From CALZIK01 sp046756565 (GTDB lineage Bacteria; Acidobacteriota; Thermoanaerobaculia; Multivoradales; JAHEKO01), in assembly GCA_046756565.1 (NCBI GenBank), contig JBHHWO010000104.1, positions 1 to 16,485 on the forward strand: a stretch of DNA of 16,485 nucleotides, in the 5' to 3' direction. Positions 1-6,974 of this stretch are shown piece by piece. The translations under genes were made by a program, and so were the position numbers. The notes under the pieces were generated by a model. It was not told the origin of the DNA. It saw only the letters and a program-made list of their open reading frames with translations, and did not search any database. Within the stretch, counting starts at the first letter, position 1; every line of letters begins with the position of its first letter.

Positions 1-532
1 CCTGCTGTAGAAGCGAGAGGGTCCGGTTCGCGACGTAGGGCTTCGCGCGCATGCCGCCGTGGAGCTTCTCGACGTCGGTTGGCGTCACCGCTCCGACGGG
101 CACCGAGCCGAGCTCGGGGAGCACGTGGCAACGGAAGAGGGTCTCGTAGTAGCGGATCGTTGAGTCTCTTGGCGGACGTTTCTTGGTGGGGAGGTACTCC
201 TGAAGGAAGCGCTCGGACAGATCTGAGACCGTTGGGGATTCCCCGGGTCTCCATGCCGAAGCCGGATCGCCGCCGGCCTTGACTTCCAGCCGGAGATTCG
301 CGGCTAACGACTGAGCTCGATCGGGTGTGATCTCGCCGTAGTTCCCAAGTGTGATTCGTCTTGGTGCGGTCTTCGAGTCCTGACCTTTTCTGCGGTACTG
401 GAAGATGAACACCTTCTTGCCGGCAGGTGTGGCCTTGCAGCCGAATCCGGTGACGTCGGTGTCCCAGAGGAAGACCGGACGGTCGCCTGTACGGAGCGCT
501 TCGACCGAGCGTTTGGTGATTCGCTTTCTCAT
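1..532 (-). CDS. Tyrosine site-specific integrase, P4 type (N-terminal 177 aa, cut by window edge)
   Basis: Open reading frame on the minus strand from ATG at 530-532, running off the left edge. The translation begins MRKRITKRSVEALRTG. Residues about 1-95 match the DUF4102 arm-DNA-binding domain of P4-type integrases: an FLWDTDVTGFGCK stretch at 21-33, an FIFQYRRKG strand at 42-50 and RRITLGNYGEITPDRAQ at 58-74. From residue about 100 a helical core-binding domain begins (TVSDLSERFLQEYLP, then the HVLPELG motif at 136-142). The catalytic domain (R-H-R-Y) would lie outside the window, so activity cannot be judged. The ATG is preceded by GAGGA with almost no spacing and by TATGAT at 542-547; an in-frame TGA lies eight codons upstream. 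The gene reads away from the tRNA-Ala 3'-end copy at 665-700, the int-next-to-att layout typical of tRNA-targeting islands. The family call is firm; intactness is unknown. Confidence 0.9.
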   Translation of the reverse strand, partial: MRKRITKRSVEALRTGDRPVFLWDTDVTGFGCKATPAGKKVFIFQYRRKGQDSKTAPRRITLGNYGEITPDRAQSLAANLRLEVKAGGDPASAWRPGESPTVSDLSERFLQEYLPTKKRPPRDSTIRYYETLFRCHVLPELGSVPVGAVTPTDVEKLHGGMRAKPYVANRTLSLLQQ

Positions 533-563
533 TCCTCGGCAATCATATAGCAATCACTATGGC

Positions 564-626
564 TCAAACCAGAGCAAAGCGCAGCAGATAGAACCAATAG
601 AATAAGTACAGAATCAAACCGGAACA
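564..626. repeat. Imperfect direct repeat pair upstream of the integrase (possible arm-type sites)
   Basis: TCAAACCAGAGCA at 564-576 and TCAAACCGGAACA at 614-626 match at 11 of 13 positions and start exactly 50 bases apart, close to five helical turns. They lie between the integrase start and the tRNA-Ala-derived att copy, in a stretch visibly richer in A and T than the rest of the window. A second short direct repeat, GCAATCA, occurs at 539-545 and 550-556. Integrases with a DUF4102 domain bind short direct repeats flanking the core site, so these are reasonable arm-site candidates. The assignment is inference from position and spacing only. Confidence 0.35.
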
Positions 627-664
627 GGCTCCAGCAAACTGGCTACCGATGAATGGCATTCAAG

Positions 665-700
665 AGGTCGTCGGTTCGATCCCGATCGGCTCCACCAGCT
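665..700 (+). other. Attachment-site copy: 3' end of tRNA-Ala (intact-looking T arm and CCA)
   Basis: The bases hold a T-arm (stem GTCGG, loop TTCGATC, stem CCGAT), a 3' acceptor strand CGGCTCC, discriminator A and CCA. The acceptor strand implies a U at position 70, consistent with the G3:U70 pair that marks tRNA-Ala. The matching 5' half (acceptor GGGGCCG, D arm and anticodon arm) is absent upstream, so this is not a complete tRNA gene but the 3' fragment left where an element integrates into tRNA-Ala. It lies beside the integrase and matches 34 of 36 bases of the copy at 6815-6850. Confidence 0.8.
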
Positions 701-744
701 ATGTCAATAGCCTGCGACGTGCCGCGAGACCGCGTCCGAGCTGG

Positions 745-840
745 ATACGAGGGGTCGACTTCGTAGACGCGCCGAATCAGCTTCGCCCAGCTGAGCCGAG
801 AGCATCGGGTGAACCCGTCCTCGCCCTGCGAGCGGTGTCG
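745..840 (-). pseudogene. Decayed transposase C-terminal fragment
   Basis: Read on the minus strand (frame with the Trp codon at 787-789), this stretch gives GFTRCSRLSWAKLIRRVYEVDP. That resembles the segment just before the zinc-knuckle tail of some transposases, usually written W-A-x-L-I-x-x-V-Y-E-V-D-P-L-x-C-P-x-C. After EVDP the expected Cys-Pro-x-Cys tail is missing and the frame runs on as unrelated residues into the att copy. No start and no other transposase domain is present. It lies directly downstream of the ankyrin gene's stop codon. The motif is recalled from transposase families without a search, so the call is tentative. Confidence 0.4.
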
Positions 841-847
841 ACGCCGC

Positions 848-3800
848 CTACTGCTTCGGCAGGCAGAAGTGGCAGGGGCGCCGGCCCTGTTCTAGAGCCT
901 TGGCCAGGGACGTATGGTCCGGCGCCGCCCTCGCGAAAGCGCAGCCGCCGAGGTGATACTTGTCGCCATGGGTGAGAAGGAGTACCGAGTCCTCGGGTCG
1001 CAGGGCATCGTGCTGCGCCAGCAGATCGACCGTCTGGCTCTTGCCCGCGGTGTCGGCGAGCGTGGTGGCTGTATTGAGCGTTAGCAGGTCCTGCCGGTCC
1101 TCGACCGCCTCAAGCACGTCGTCCGCGCCGGAATCGAGCAGAGCCTGGACCAGGCGCTGGTTACCGGCCCGGGCGACTCCCATGAGCGCCGTTCGCCCCC
1201 ACCTGCCTTTGAGCCGAACGTCGGCGCCGACTCCGACGAGGGCCAGGATCACATCCTCCTGGGCGGCCGGATCGCAATCGCACCAGGCGGCAACGACCAG
1301 CGCCGGGTCCTCGCCGGGCCGGCGGGCATCTACATTGATGCGTCCTGACAGGAGCTCCTTGACCCTGACTGTGTCGCAGGCTTCGGCCGCGACCAGAAGC
1401 TCGGCTTCGACCGAGCCCTCGCGGGCCCCAAAGTTGCGGAGCAGACGGACGATCTTCCTCGAGAGTCTCGTGTTGCCGGCGAGCATCGCCCCCATGAGCG
1501 GCGTGTTGCCGAGGGCGTCGCGGGCGTTGGGATCGGCCCGGGGCGCTTCGGGGTCCCTGCCGAGGAGAATACGAATCACATTCTTCTCGAGCTTCGGCGC
1601 CGCCAGGATGAGCGCGGTCGAGTCGTTGACATCCCGGGCGTCTACGGCGGCGCCCTGGGCGAGGAGACGCGCCACACCATTCCCGTGGCCGTTGACAGCC
1701 GCCGCCATGAGCGCCGTTCGACGCTCCTCGCCGGCAGCGTCGATCGCGATGCCCGGCGCGTCAACGAGGGTACCGAGCGCTTCGAGCTTGCCCGCGGCGG
1801 CGGCCAGGATCAATGCGCTGTCGGCGTTGACGTCGCGAGCATTGACGTTCGCGCCGTGTCGCAGCAGGGCTTCGAGCACCGACTCGCCGCTCGGGTCGCT
1901 CGCCTCCCGGCCCTCTTCGGCCGCGACCATGAGCGCCGTTCTCTGGTGGCTGCCCTGGCCCTCGATATCCGCCTTGTGCTCGATCAGGAGATCGATCAGC
2001 TCTGCGCTCGAGCCGGCTGCTGCCGCAGTCAGTGGCCTGGTACCAGCCGTCGCCGTGCCGTTGGCGTCGGCACCCTGTTCGAGCAGTTCCTTTGCGATCC
2101 CGTAGGCGCCTCGCTTGCAGGCTTCGACCAGCGGCCGCTCGCGGTGGACGCCGACGGCGTCGGCGTCCGCCCCCTGGGAGAGCCAGTACTTCACCTGCGC
2201 TTGGTTCCCGATCCTCGTCGCCTGGATCAGCCGGGCGTCGCTCTCGCCCTCGGTTGCGTCTTTTTTCTTGAGCAGCTTGATGAGCTTGGGCCTGTCCTCC
2301 AGGATGGCGATCATCAGTGGTGTTCTTCCCAGCCGGTCGCGGGCGTTGACATTGGCGCCATTCGCGACCAGGGCTTTGGCGGTCTTGAAGTGGTTGCCCT
2401 GACAGGCCGCCATCAGCGGAGTCTGGTCGTTGGGGCCGGGTACATTCGCGCTGGCGTCCTCTCCGAGCAGATGCTTGACGATGCCCTCCCTGCCCCGGCC
2501 CGCGGCCCGCAGGAGCGGCGTTTTACGCTGCCATTCGGTGTCGTTGACGTCGGCGTCCGCAGCGGTCAGCAATCTGACCGCTTCCAGCTTGTTGTTGTCG
2601 ATCGCCTCGAGAAGCGGCGTCTTCTTGCCCTTCAGGCGCGCATCGACCGGCGTGTGTTCGGCGAGCAAGCGCTCGATCTCTTGGGTGTCGCCGCGGCGCG
2701 CGGCCATGAAGAGCTCTGCCTCTGCCTGGCCGCGCTCGGCGCCTCTGCCTTTGAGCAGCTCGACCATTTTCGAGTTGCCGAGAAGAATCGCGAGCATGAG
2801 CGGGCTCTCGCCCCGCCGGGAGGTGGCGTTGACCACCTTCGCGTCGCGGTCGATCAGCAGCTCGGCGATCCGGGGGTCTCCATTCTCGACGGCCAGGAGC
2901 AGGGCATCGCGGCCGTCCCGGCGCCGGGTGTCTACCTGAGCGCCCTCGGCGAGCAGCAGTGCTACGACTTCCGTCTGGCCGCGCCGGCAGGCCAGCATCA
3001 GCGCGGTATGGCCGTCTCGGCTCTGGGTCTGGATCTTTACATCGGCCTCTATGAGCTGCCGGGCCATCCCCACGCGGCCCGCGGCCGCCGCGATCATCAA
3101 CGGTGTGTTGCCCTTGGGACCGGTGAGCTCGAGGTCCGGCTCGCGGGGAGGCTCGAGAGCCAGGAGCTGGTCGAGAACCGCCTGGCGGCCGTAGCGGACC
3201 GCTTCGAGGACGGCGGATCGCTCGCGGGAGCCGACGACGTTGACCTCGGCGCCTGCTTCGAGCAGCTCTCCCACCTTGTCGACGTCACCCTGCGCGGCGG
3301 CCCGGATGAGGAGCGCCTCGGCCTTGCCTCGCTTGGCTCCCGCCGCGACCAGCGCCTCCTCGATGGGCTGGTTCTGGTCCAAGACGGCAGTCATCAGCGG
3401 CGTCGCCCCGAAGTCGTCGGGAGCGTCGACGGCGGGCTCCTCTTTCAGAAGCCGCTGGACGAGAGGCAGATTGCCCTTGCGCGCCGCGACCAGGAGCGCC
3501 GTCGCGCCGTTGCGGCCGCGTTGGTCCACGTCGATACCCTCGAGGAGCGCGTCGACCAGCTCGGTGCTTCCGGTGTCGATGGCGACGCCGAGCAGGCTGT
3601 CGCCTTCCTTGGTGGACACACCGGTGTTCGCTCCGGCCTTGACCAGGACCCGAGTCGCTTCCGGATCTTCGTTGTCGATCGCCGCCTGGACCGGCGTGGT
3701 GCCGTCGTTGCTAGCCTGATTGGGATCGGCGCCGCGTTTCAAGATCAGGTCCTTGACCTCGTTGATTGCCTTGGCGTCGATCAACGCCTGGAGCAGTGTG

Positions 3801-4789
3801 CGGCCGTCCGGCAGACGCATGTTGGGGTCGAACGCCGGGCGACTCGAGAGTTTCGCGAAGAGCTTGCGCACCTCGTCGACGAGCCCTCGGTTGATGGCGT
3901 CGACGATGTCGTATTTGGGGGCGAGCTCGGGCGGCAGGACCGTGCTGGCGCCGGCGTCTTCGAGCAGCTTCATGACCGCGCCGTGCCCGGCTCGAACGGC
4001 GATCACGTAGGCCGTCTGGCCGACGTTATCGACCGCCTCGAGGTCTACTCGCGCGTCGATCAACGCGCGGACACAATCGGCGGCGTCGCCTCGAGCCGCC
4101 GCCATCAAGGCCGTCGAGCCGAGCAGGTTGTGTGCGTTCTTCTCCACTCCGGCCTCGAGCAGGGCGTCGACGACTTCAGAGTTGCCGGCCCGCTGCGCCG
4201 CCTCGATCAGCGGCGTGCTGCCGTCTTCGGCGGCGGTCTCGAGGTCGTCCGAAATAGCTTCCGGCTGAGAGTCGTCGATCAGCCGGCGCAGCTCGGGGAG
4301 GTCGCCCCGACGTGCGGCCAGCAGGATCCCCGGCCCGACCACGGCCTCGGCCGGTAACCCGGCCTCGATCAGGGCGTCGCGAACTCCGTCGTGCCCGCCC
4401 AGAACGGCAGCCGTGATCGGAGTAAAGCCCCAGTTATCCGACCCCGCCGGATCGGCGCCCTTGCGCAACTGCCCCTTCCAGAGCTTGCGCTTGCGCAGGA
4501 ACAGGCGGGCTGTATTCTCCTGACCGGACCGGGCGGCAATCAACAGGCCGGTATCGCCCTTCTCGGTGCTCGCATCCAGTCCCGCCTTCAGCCCCGCTTT
4601 CAAGAAGAGCTCCATCACCCAGGGCCGGCGGTCGCCGAACGGAACCCGCTTGTGGAACTCCTCGAGCGTCGGCGGGATTCCGAGCTTGACCAGCTTGTGG
4701 CGGTACCAGAACAGTAGGGTCTGGCGCAGCCCCAAGAGCCCCCCGATCAGGGCAACGATTGCGCCCAGGATTTTCAGTAGACCAAGCAT
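848..4789 (-). CDS. Giant membrane-anchored ankyrin-repeat protein with C-terminal Ada-like zinc motif
   Basis: 1313 aa. The ATG at 4787-4789 is preceded by GAGGAGGG about 7 bases upstream, a strong Shine-Dalgarno. Residues 2-28 (LLKILGAIVALIGGLLGL core) form one hydrophobic N-terminal helix followed by basic residues, probably a signal anchor. Residues about 75-1260 are a nearly unbroken ankyrin array; recognisable units include NGATALLVAARKGN (427-440) and GRTPLMIAILE (821-831). Ankyrin arrays bind protein partners. The last 40 residues differ: KYHLGGC (1277-1283) and GRRPCHFCLP (1302-1311) give H1279, C1283, C1306 and C1309. This resembles the zinc site of the Ada N-terminal domain (C-x3-C, then GFRPC-x2-C-x-P) with His for the first Cys. 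The anchor, the array and the zinc site are visible in the sequence. Topology and function are not known; binding of a partner by the repeats and of metal or DNA by the tail is inference. It is the main cargo between the two tRNA-Ala-derived repeats. Confidence 0.92.
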   Translation of the reverse strand: MLGLLKILGAIVALIGGLLGLRQTLLFWYRHKLVKLGIPPTLEEFHKRVPFGDRRPWVMELFLKAGLKAGLDASTEKGDTGLLIAARSGQENTARLFLRKRKLWKGQLRKGADPAGSDNWGFTPITAAVLGGHDGVRDALIEAGLPAEAVVGPGILLAARRGDLPELRRLIDDSQPEAISDDLETAAEDGSTPLIEAAQRAGNSEVVDALLEAGVEKNAHNLLGSTALMAAARGDAADCVRALIDARVDLEAVDNVGQTAYVIAVRAGHGAVMKLLEDAGASTVLPPELAPKYDIVDAINRGLVDEVRKLFAKLSSRPAFDPNMRLPDGRTLLQALIDAKAINEVKDLILKRGADPNQASNDGTTPVQAAIDNEDPEATRVLVKAGANTGVSTKEGDSLLGVAIDTGSTELVDALLEGIDVDQRGRNGATALLVAARKGNLPLVQRLLKEEPAVDAPDDFGATPLMTAVLDQNQPIEEALVAAGAKRGKAEALLIRAAAQGDVDKVGELLEAGAEVNVVGSRERSAVLEAVRYGRQAVLDQLLALEPPREPDLELTGPKGNTPLMIAAAAGRVGMARQLIEADVKIQTQSRDGHTALMLACRRGQTEVVALLLAEGAQVDTRRRDGRDALLLAVENGDPRIAELLIDRDAKVVNATSRRGESPLMLAILLGNSKMVELLKGRGAERGQAEAELFMAARRGDTQEIERLLAEHTPVDARLKGKKTPLLEAIDNNKLEAVRLLTAADADVNDTEWQRKTPLLRAAGRGREGIVKHLLGEDASANVPGPNDQTPLMAACQGNHFKTAKALVANGANVNARDRLGRTPLMIAILEDRPKLIKLLKKKDATEGESDARLIQATRIGNQAQVKYWLSQGADADAVGVHRERPLVEACKRGAYGIAKELLEQGADANGTATAGTRPLTAAAAGSSAELIDLLIEHKADIEGQGSHQRTALMVAAEEGREASDPSGESVLEALLRHGANVNARDVNADSALILAAAAGKLEALGTLVDAPGIAIDAAGEERRTALMAAAVNGHGNGVARLLAQGAAVDARDVNDSTALILAAPKLEKNVIRILLGRDPEAPRADPNARDALGNTPLMGAMLAGNTRLSRKIVRLLRNFGAREGSVEAELLVAAEACDTVRVKELLSGRINVDARRPGEDPALVVAAWCDCDPAAQEDVILALVGVGADVRLKGRWGRTALMGVARAGNQRLVQALLDSGADDVLEAVEDRQDLLTLNTATTLADTAGKSQTVDLLAQHDALRPEDSVLLLTHGDKYHLGGCAFARAAPDHTSLAKALEQGRRPCHFCLPKQ

Positions 4790-5017
4790 GGGCCAGCCCT
4801 CCTCGACCGATCAGAATCTACAGACGCGGCGAGCCCGCAGCGCTCGCCTGCTCCCCTCGAGCTCGCGCTCGCTCTCTTTGTGCAAAATCGCCTGGCTACT
4901 TCTACCGCGAGGCGACTCGCTCCAACAATACCCCGTAAGGCTGCGCGTAAGCCACCTCCCTGGGTGGGCCGTAGAAGCGGGGAACTTGAAGGCTGTCCAC
5001 GAATAGCCGGCGCCTAG

Positions 5018-5034
5018 CAGGCTCAGCGAGCCTG
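5018..5034. terminator. Perfect 7-bp hairpin at the end of the hypothetical minus-strand ORF
   Basis: CAGGCTC, loop AGC, GAGCCTG. The left arm overlaps the TGA stop codon of the minus-strand ORF ending at 5023. No T run follows on either strand, so it is at best a weak terminator or a processing hairpin. Confidence 0.3.
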
Positions 5035-5289
5035 GGGAGGATCGGGCTGCACGAGATCGGTGAGGCCTCTCGAGATGCGCTCGATAAGCTCTTCGGGAGG
5101 GTCTCCTGCAGCCTCGGAACCCGCCTGTCTGAAAGCTTCGAGACCATCGCTGACTCGCGCTGGTGCATCCTCCACTTTAGCCGCAGCGGAGCAAAGCACG
5201 ATGCGGATCTTCTGGGCCTGCAACTCGATATCCACCGGCCTGCCCGGCGACCCGTTCAAGGTCCTCACCGGGGCGGCATCACCTTCCAT
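5023..5289 (-). CDS. Hypothetical protein, about 88 aa, uncertain
   Basis: Minus-strand frame from ATG at 5287-5289 (MEGDAAPVRTLNG start) to TGA at 5023-5025. GAGG lies about 8 bases before this ATG. The same frame stays open back to 5619, but the upstream part is low-complexity Arg/Gly/Pro and overlaps the porin gene's start, so I chose the shorter form. The C-terminal half (VEDAPARVSDGLEAFRQAG, PPEELIERISRGLTDLVQ) looks like an ordinary acidic helical protein, with no Cys cluster, signal peptide or known motif. I recognise no family. It ends 233 bases before the ankyrin start on the same strand, so the two could be co-transcribed. It may also be a fragment of a lost gene or chance coding. 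Confidence 0.35.
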   Translation of the reverse strand: MEGDAAPVRTLNGSPGRPVDIELQAQKIRIVLCSAAAKVEDAPARVSDGLEAFRQAGSEAAGDPPEELIERISRGLTDLVQPDPPQAR

Positions 5290-5498
5290 GCCGGCGGCCT
5301 CGCGACCTTTCGGAGCGACTCGCAAGTCGAAGCGGGCGGGTCGCTCGGGGTCTTGATCGGGTCCGTGCCGGGCTGCCCGTAGGGCACCGCGAAGGACGCC
5401 ACCCGGCACAGGCCGCGAGTTCTTCCAACGCCTTCCCACCTGAAGAGGCAGCTTGTTCTCCACCTCCAGGCACGTTGTTGCATTGTCGGGAGGCCACC

Positions 5499-6782
5499 AT
5501 GCTGACGGCCATGGATCACGAGCGCCCACTTGGTTGGGCCCACTGGCGAATGAGCCTGTCGATAGCCTTCGCATCCCTGCTGATCGGTACCGCTGCTTTC
5601 GCACAGAGCCTGGCTCCACTCGCGATGCGATCTTCTCGTAGGCGCGGCCTGCCCGCGATCGCGGCCTTCATCTCGGCCGTGTACCTACTTCTTTGGGCGA
5701 CTTCGGCCGGCGCCGGAGTCGACTTGGGTGATGGGGGCAAAGTCACGTTGAGCGGCGATTTCCGGGCGCGGCTCGAGCAGGACTTCGACTCCCAGCGAGC
5801 CGACGGCCGCGAGCGTGACGATCGGCTGCGTCTCCGGGCACGGGTTCGACTCGGCATCACCTGGAGGGCCACGGAGTCGCTGACCGTCGGCGCACGCCTC
5901 CGCTCGGGCTCGGACGAAAGCCACCAGTCGCCTCACGTGACGGTCGTCGACTTCGACGACAACGACACGGGCGACGCGGACTTCAACCTCGACAAGTGGT
6001 ACCTCCAGGCCAAGAAAGACGACCGCTGGGCCTGGGTCGGCAGGAACTCGTTCCCGTTCTGGAAGGCGAACGAGTTCTTCTGGGACGACGACGTAACCCC
6101 GGCCGGCGTGGCAGGAGGGTTCCGCCGAGTGCTCGGAGAGTCCGGCGACAACCGGAGCCTGGACTTTCGGCTCGGTTATTTGACGCTCCCGGTCGGCATG
6201 CAGGAGTTTTCGGGCAACCTGGGCGGCGCTCAGCTGGTGTTCGCCAACAAGGGCTTCACCCTCGCGGCCGGGCTCTTCGATATCGATGCCGCCAGCTCGG
6301 ACCCGGACGCCACCGTTCTGCGTAATGGCAACGGCTTGCGCGATTACCGGATCTGGGTCGTCAATGTGCAGGCCAAGCGGAGGGCGGGCGGGCGTCCGCT
6401 CGCTCTTGGCGTCGACTTCATGCACAATGACCAAAGCTACGGCAGCTCCGATCCGTTCGGCTTCGCCAACCGAGACGAGACCGACGCCTATGTCGCGTCC
6501 ATCGTCCTCGGACAAACCAAGGCGAGAGGCGACTGGCTCGCCGGTCTCTACTACGCCCACATCGAAGCGCTGGCCGTGGCCGCCTCCTATGCCCAGGACG
6601 ACTGGATCCGATGGGGTTCCGCCATCGAGGCCGATTCCAGCGACCTCGAAGGCTTCGAGCTTCGCTATGCGCGTAGTCTCGGCCAGGGGCAGAACCTCGT
6701 CGTCCGCCTCTACCTGGTCGAAGCGATCACCAGTCGCCAAGACGGCAATCGCTTTCGACTGGACTACAACCTGAAGTTCTGA
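5499..6782 (+). CDS. Porin-like outer-membrane beta-barrel protein
   Basis: 427 aa from ATG 5499, chosen because GGGAGG (5488-5493) sits 5 bases upstream; an ATG at 5475 in the same frame lacks such a site. The mature part is made of amphipathic strands and ends RLDYNLKF, the terminal Phe typical of outer-membrane barrels. The block WVGRNSFPFWKANEFF followed by WDDDVTPAGVAGGF (residues about 179-208) resembles the putative-porin family (Porin_5-like), whose members usually have a tryptophan/Gly-Arg strand and a WDDD turn; no search was possible. Two hydrophobic segments precede the barrel: MSLSIAFASLLIGTAAFAQ (18-36) and LPAIAAFISAVYLLLWATSA (51-70), the second ending in a good AGAG-type cleavage site. 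ATGs at 5550 and 5625 would each give one standard signal peptide but have no Shine-Dalgarno. Function as a diffusion channel is inference. It is the last gene before the right-hand tRNA-Ala copy. Confidence 0.82.
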   Translation: MLTAMDHERPLGWAHWRMSLSIAFASLLIGTAAFAQSLAPLAMRSSRRRGLPAIAAFISAVYLLLWATSAGAGVDLGDGGKVTLSGDFRARLEQDFDSQRADGRERDDRLRLRARVRLGITWRATESLTVGARLRSGSDESHQSPHVTVVDFDDNDTGDADFNLDKWYLQAKKDDRWAWVGRNSFPFWKANEFFWDDDVTPAGVAGGFRRVLGESGDNRSLDFRLGYLTLPVGMQEFSGNLGGAQLVFANKGFTLAAGLFDIDAASSDPDATVLRNGNGLRDYRIWVVNVQAKRRAGGRPLALGVDFMHNDQSYGSSDPFGFANRDETDAYVASIVLGQTKARGDWLAGLYYAHIEALAVAASYAQDDWIRWGSAIEADSSDLEGFELRYARSLGQGQNLVVRLYLVEAITSRQDGNRFRLDYNLKF

Positions 6783-6814
6783 ATGCCGCGTCGGTCGGGC
6801 TCGCGGCCCTCAAC

Positions 6815-6850
6815 AGGTCGTCGCTTCGATCCCGATCGGCTCCACTAGCT
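6815..6850 (+). other. Second attachment-site copy: decayed 3' end of tRNA-Ala
   Basis: Same 36-base unit as 665-700, in the same orientation, with two differences: C instead of G at 6824, which breaks a T-stem pair, and T instead of C at 6846, giving CTA instead of CCA. It lies 33 bases after the porin stop codon and 124 bases before the next start codon. No 5' tRNA half is present. The decayed T arm suggests an older duplication than the copy at 665. Confidence 0.75.
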
Positions 6851-6959
6851 GTTCTCTCCAGCCACCAGGGCCGCCGTTCATTCTGGATGGGGAGGCCTCC
6901 AACCCGCACCTGGCCGATGAGCTGGTCCCCCACGGTCGAGTATCGTAGCCAGGCCGCGA

Positions 6960-6965
6960 TAAGGT
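6960..6965 (+). promoter_or_regulatory. TANNNT -10 element (TAAGGT), possible leaderless start
   Basis: TAAGGT ends 9 bases before the ATG at 6975, with no convincing Shine-Dalgarno. The -35 region is weak (TCGAGT, 6936-6941). Confidence 0.4.
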
Positions 6966-6974
6966 CGACGGCCT

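Larger units (their letters stand above)
4790..5498. other. Gene-poor stretch between the ankyrin gene and the porin-like gene
   Basis: About 700 bases separate the starts of the two divergent main genes. The only candidate gene is the weak minus-strand ORF at 5023-5289. Bases 4790-5017 carry the ankyrin gene's Shine-Dalgarno and a run of short CG/GAGC-type inverted motifs around 4850-4875, but I recognise no gene or confident promoter. Bases 5290-5487 contain overlapping open frames on both strands with no recognisable protein. They could be remnants of degraded genes. Confidence 0.5.

Noticed and set aside
625..700. Complete tRNA-Ala gene
   Set aside because: Only the T arm and 3' acceptor strand are present. 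The bases upstream do not supply GGGGCCG, a D arm or an anticodon arm that would pair.
1685..4357. 890-codon open frame on the plus strand opposite the ankyrin gene
   Set aside because: It is the antisense shadow of a repetitive GC-rich gene. The translation shows no domain, and the minus-strand frame has unmistakable ankyrin repeats and a good Shine-Dalgarno.
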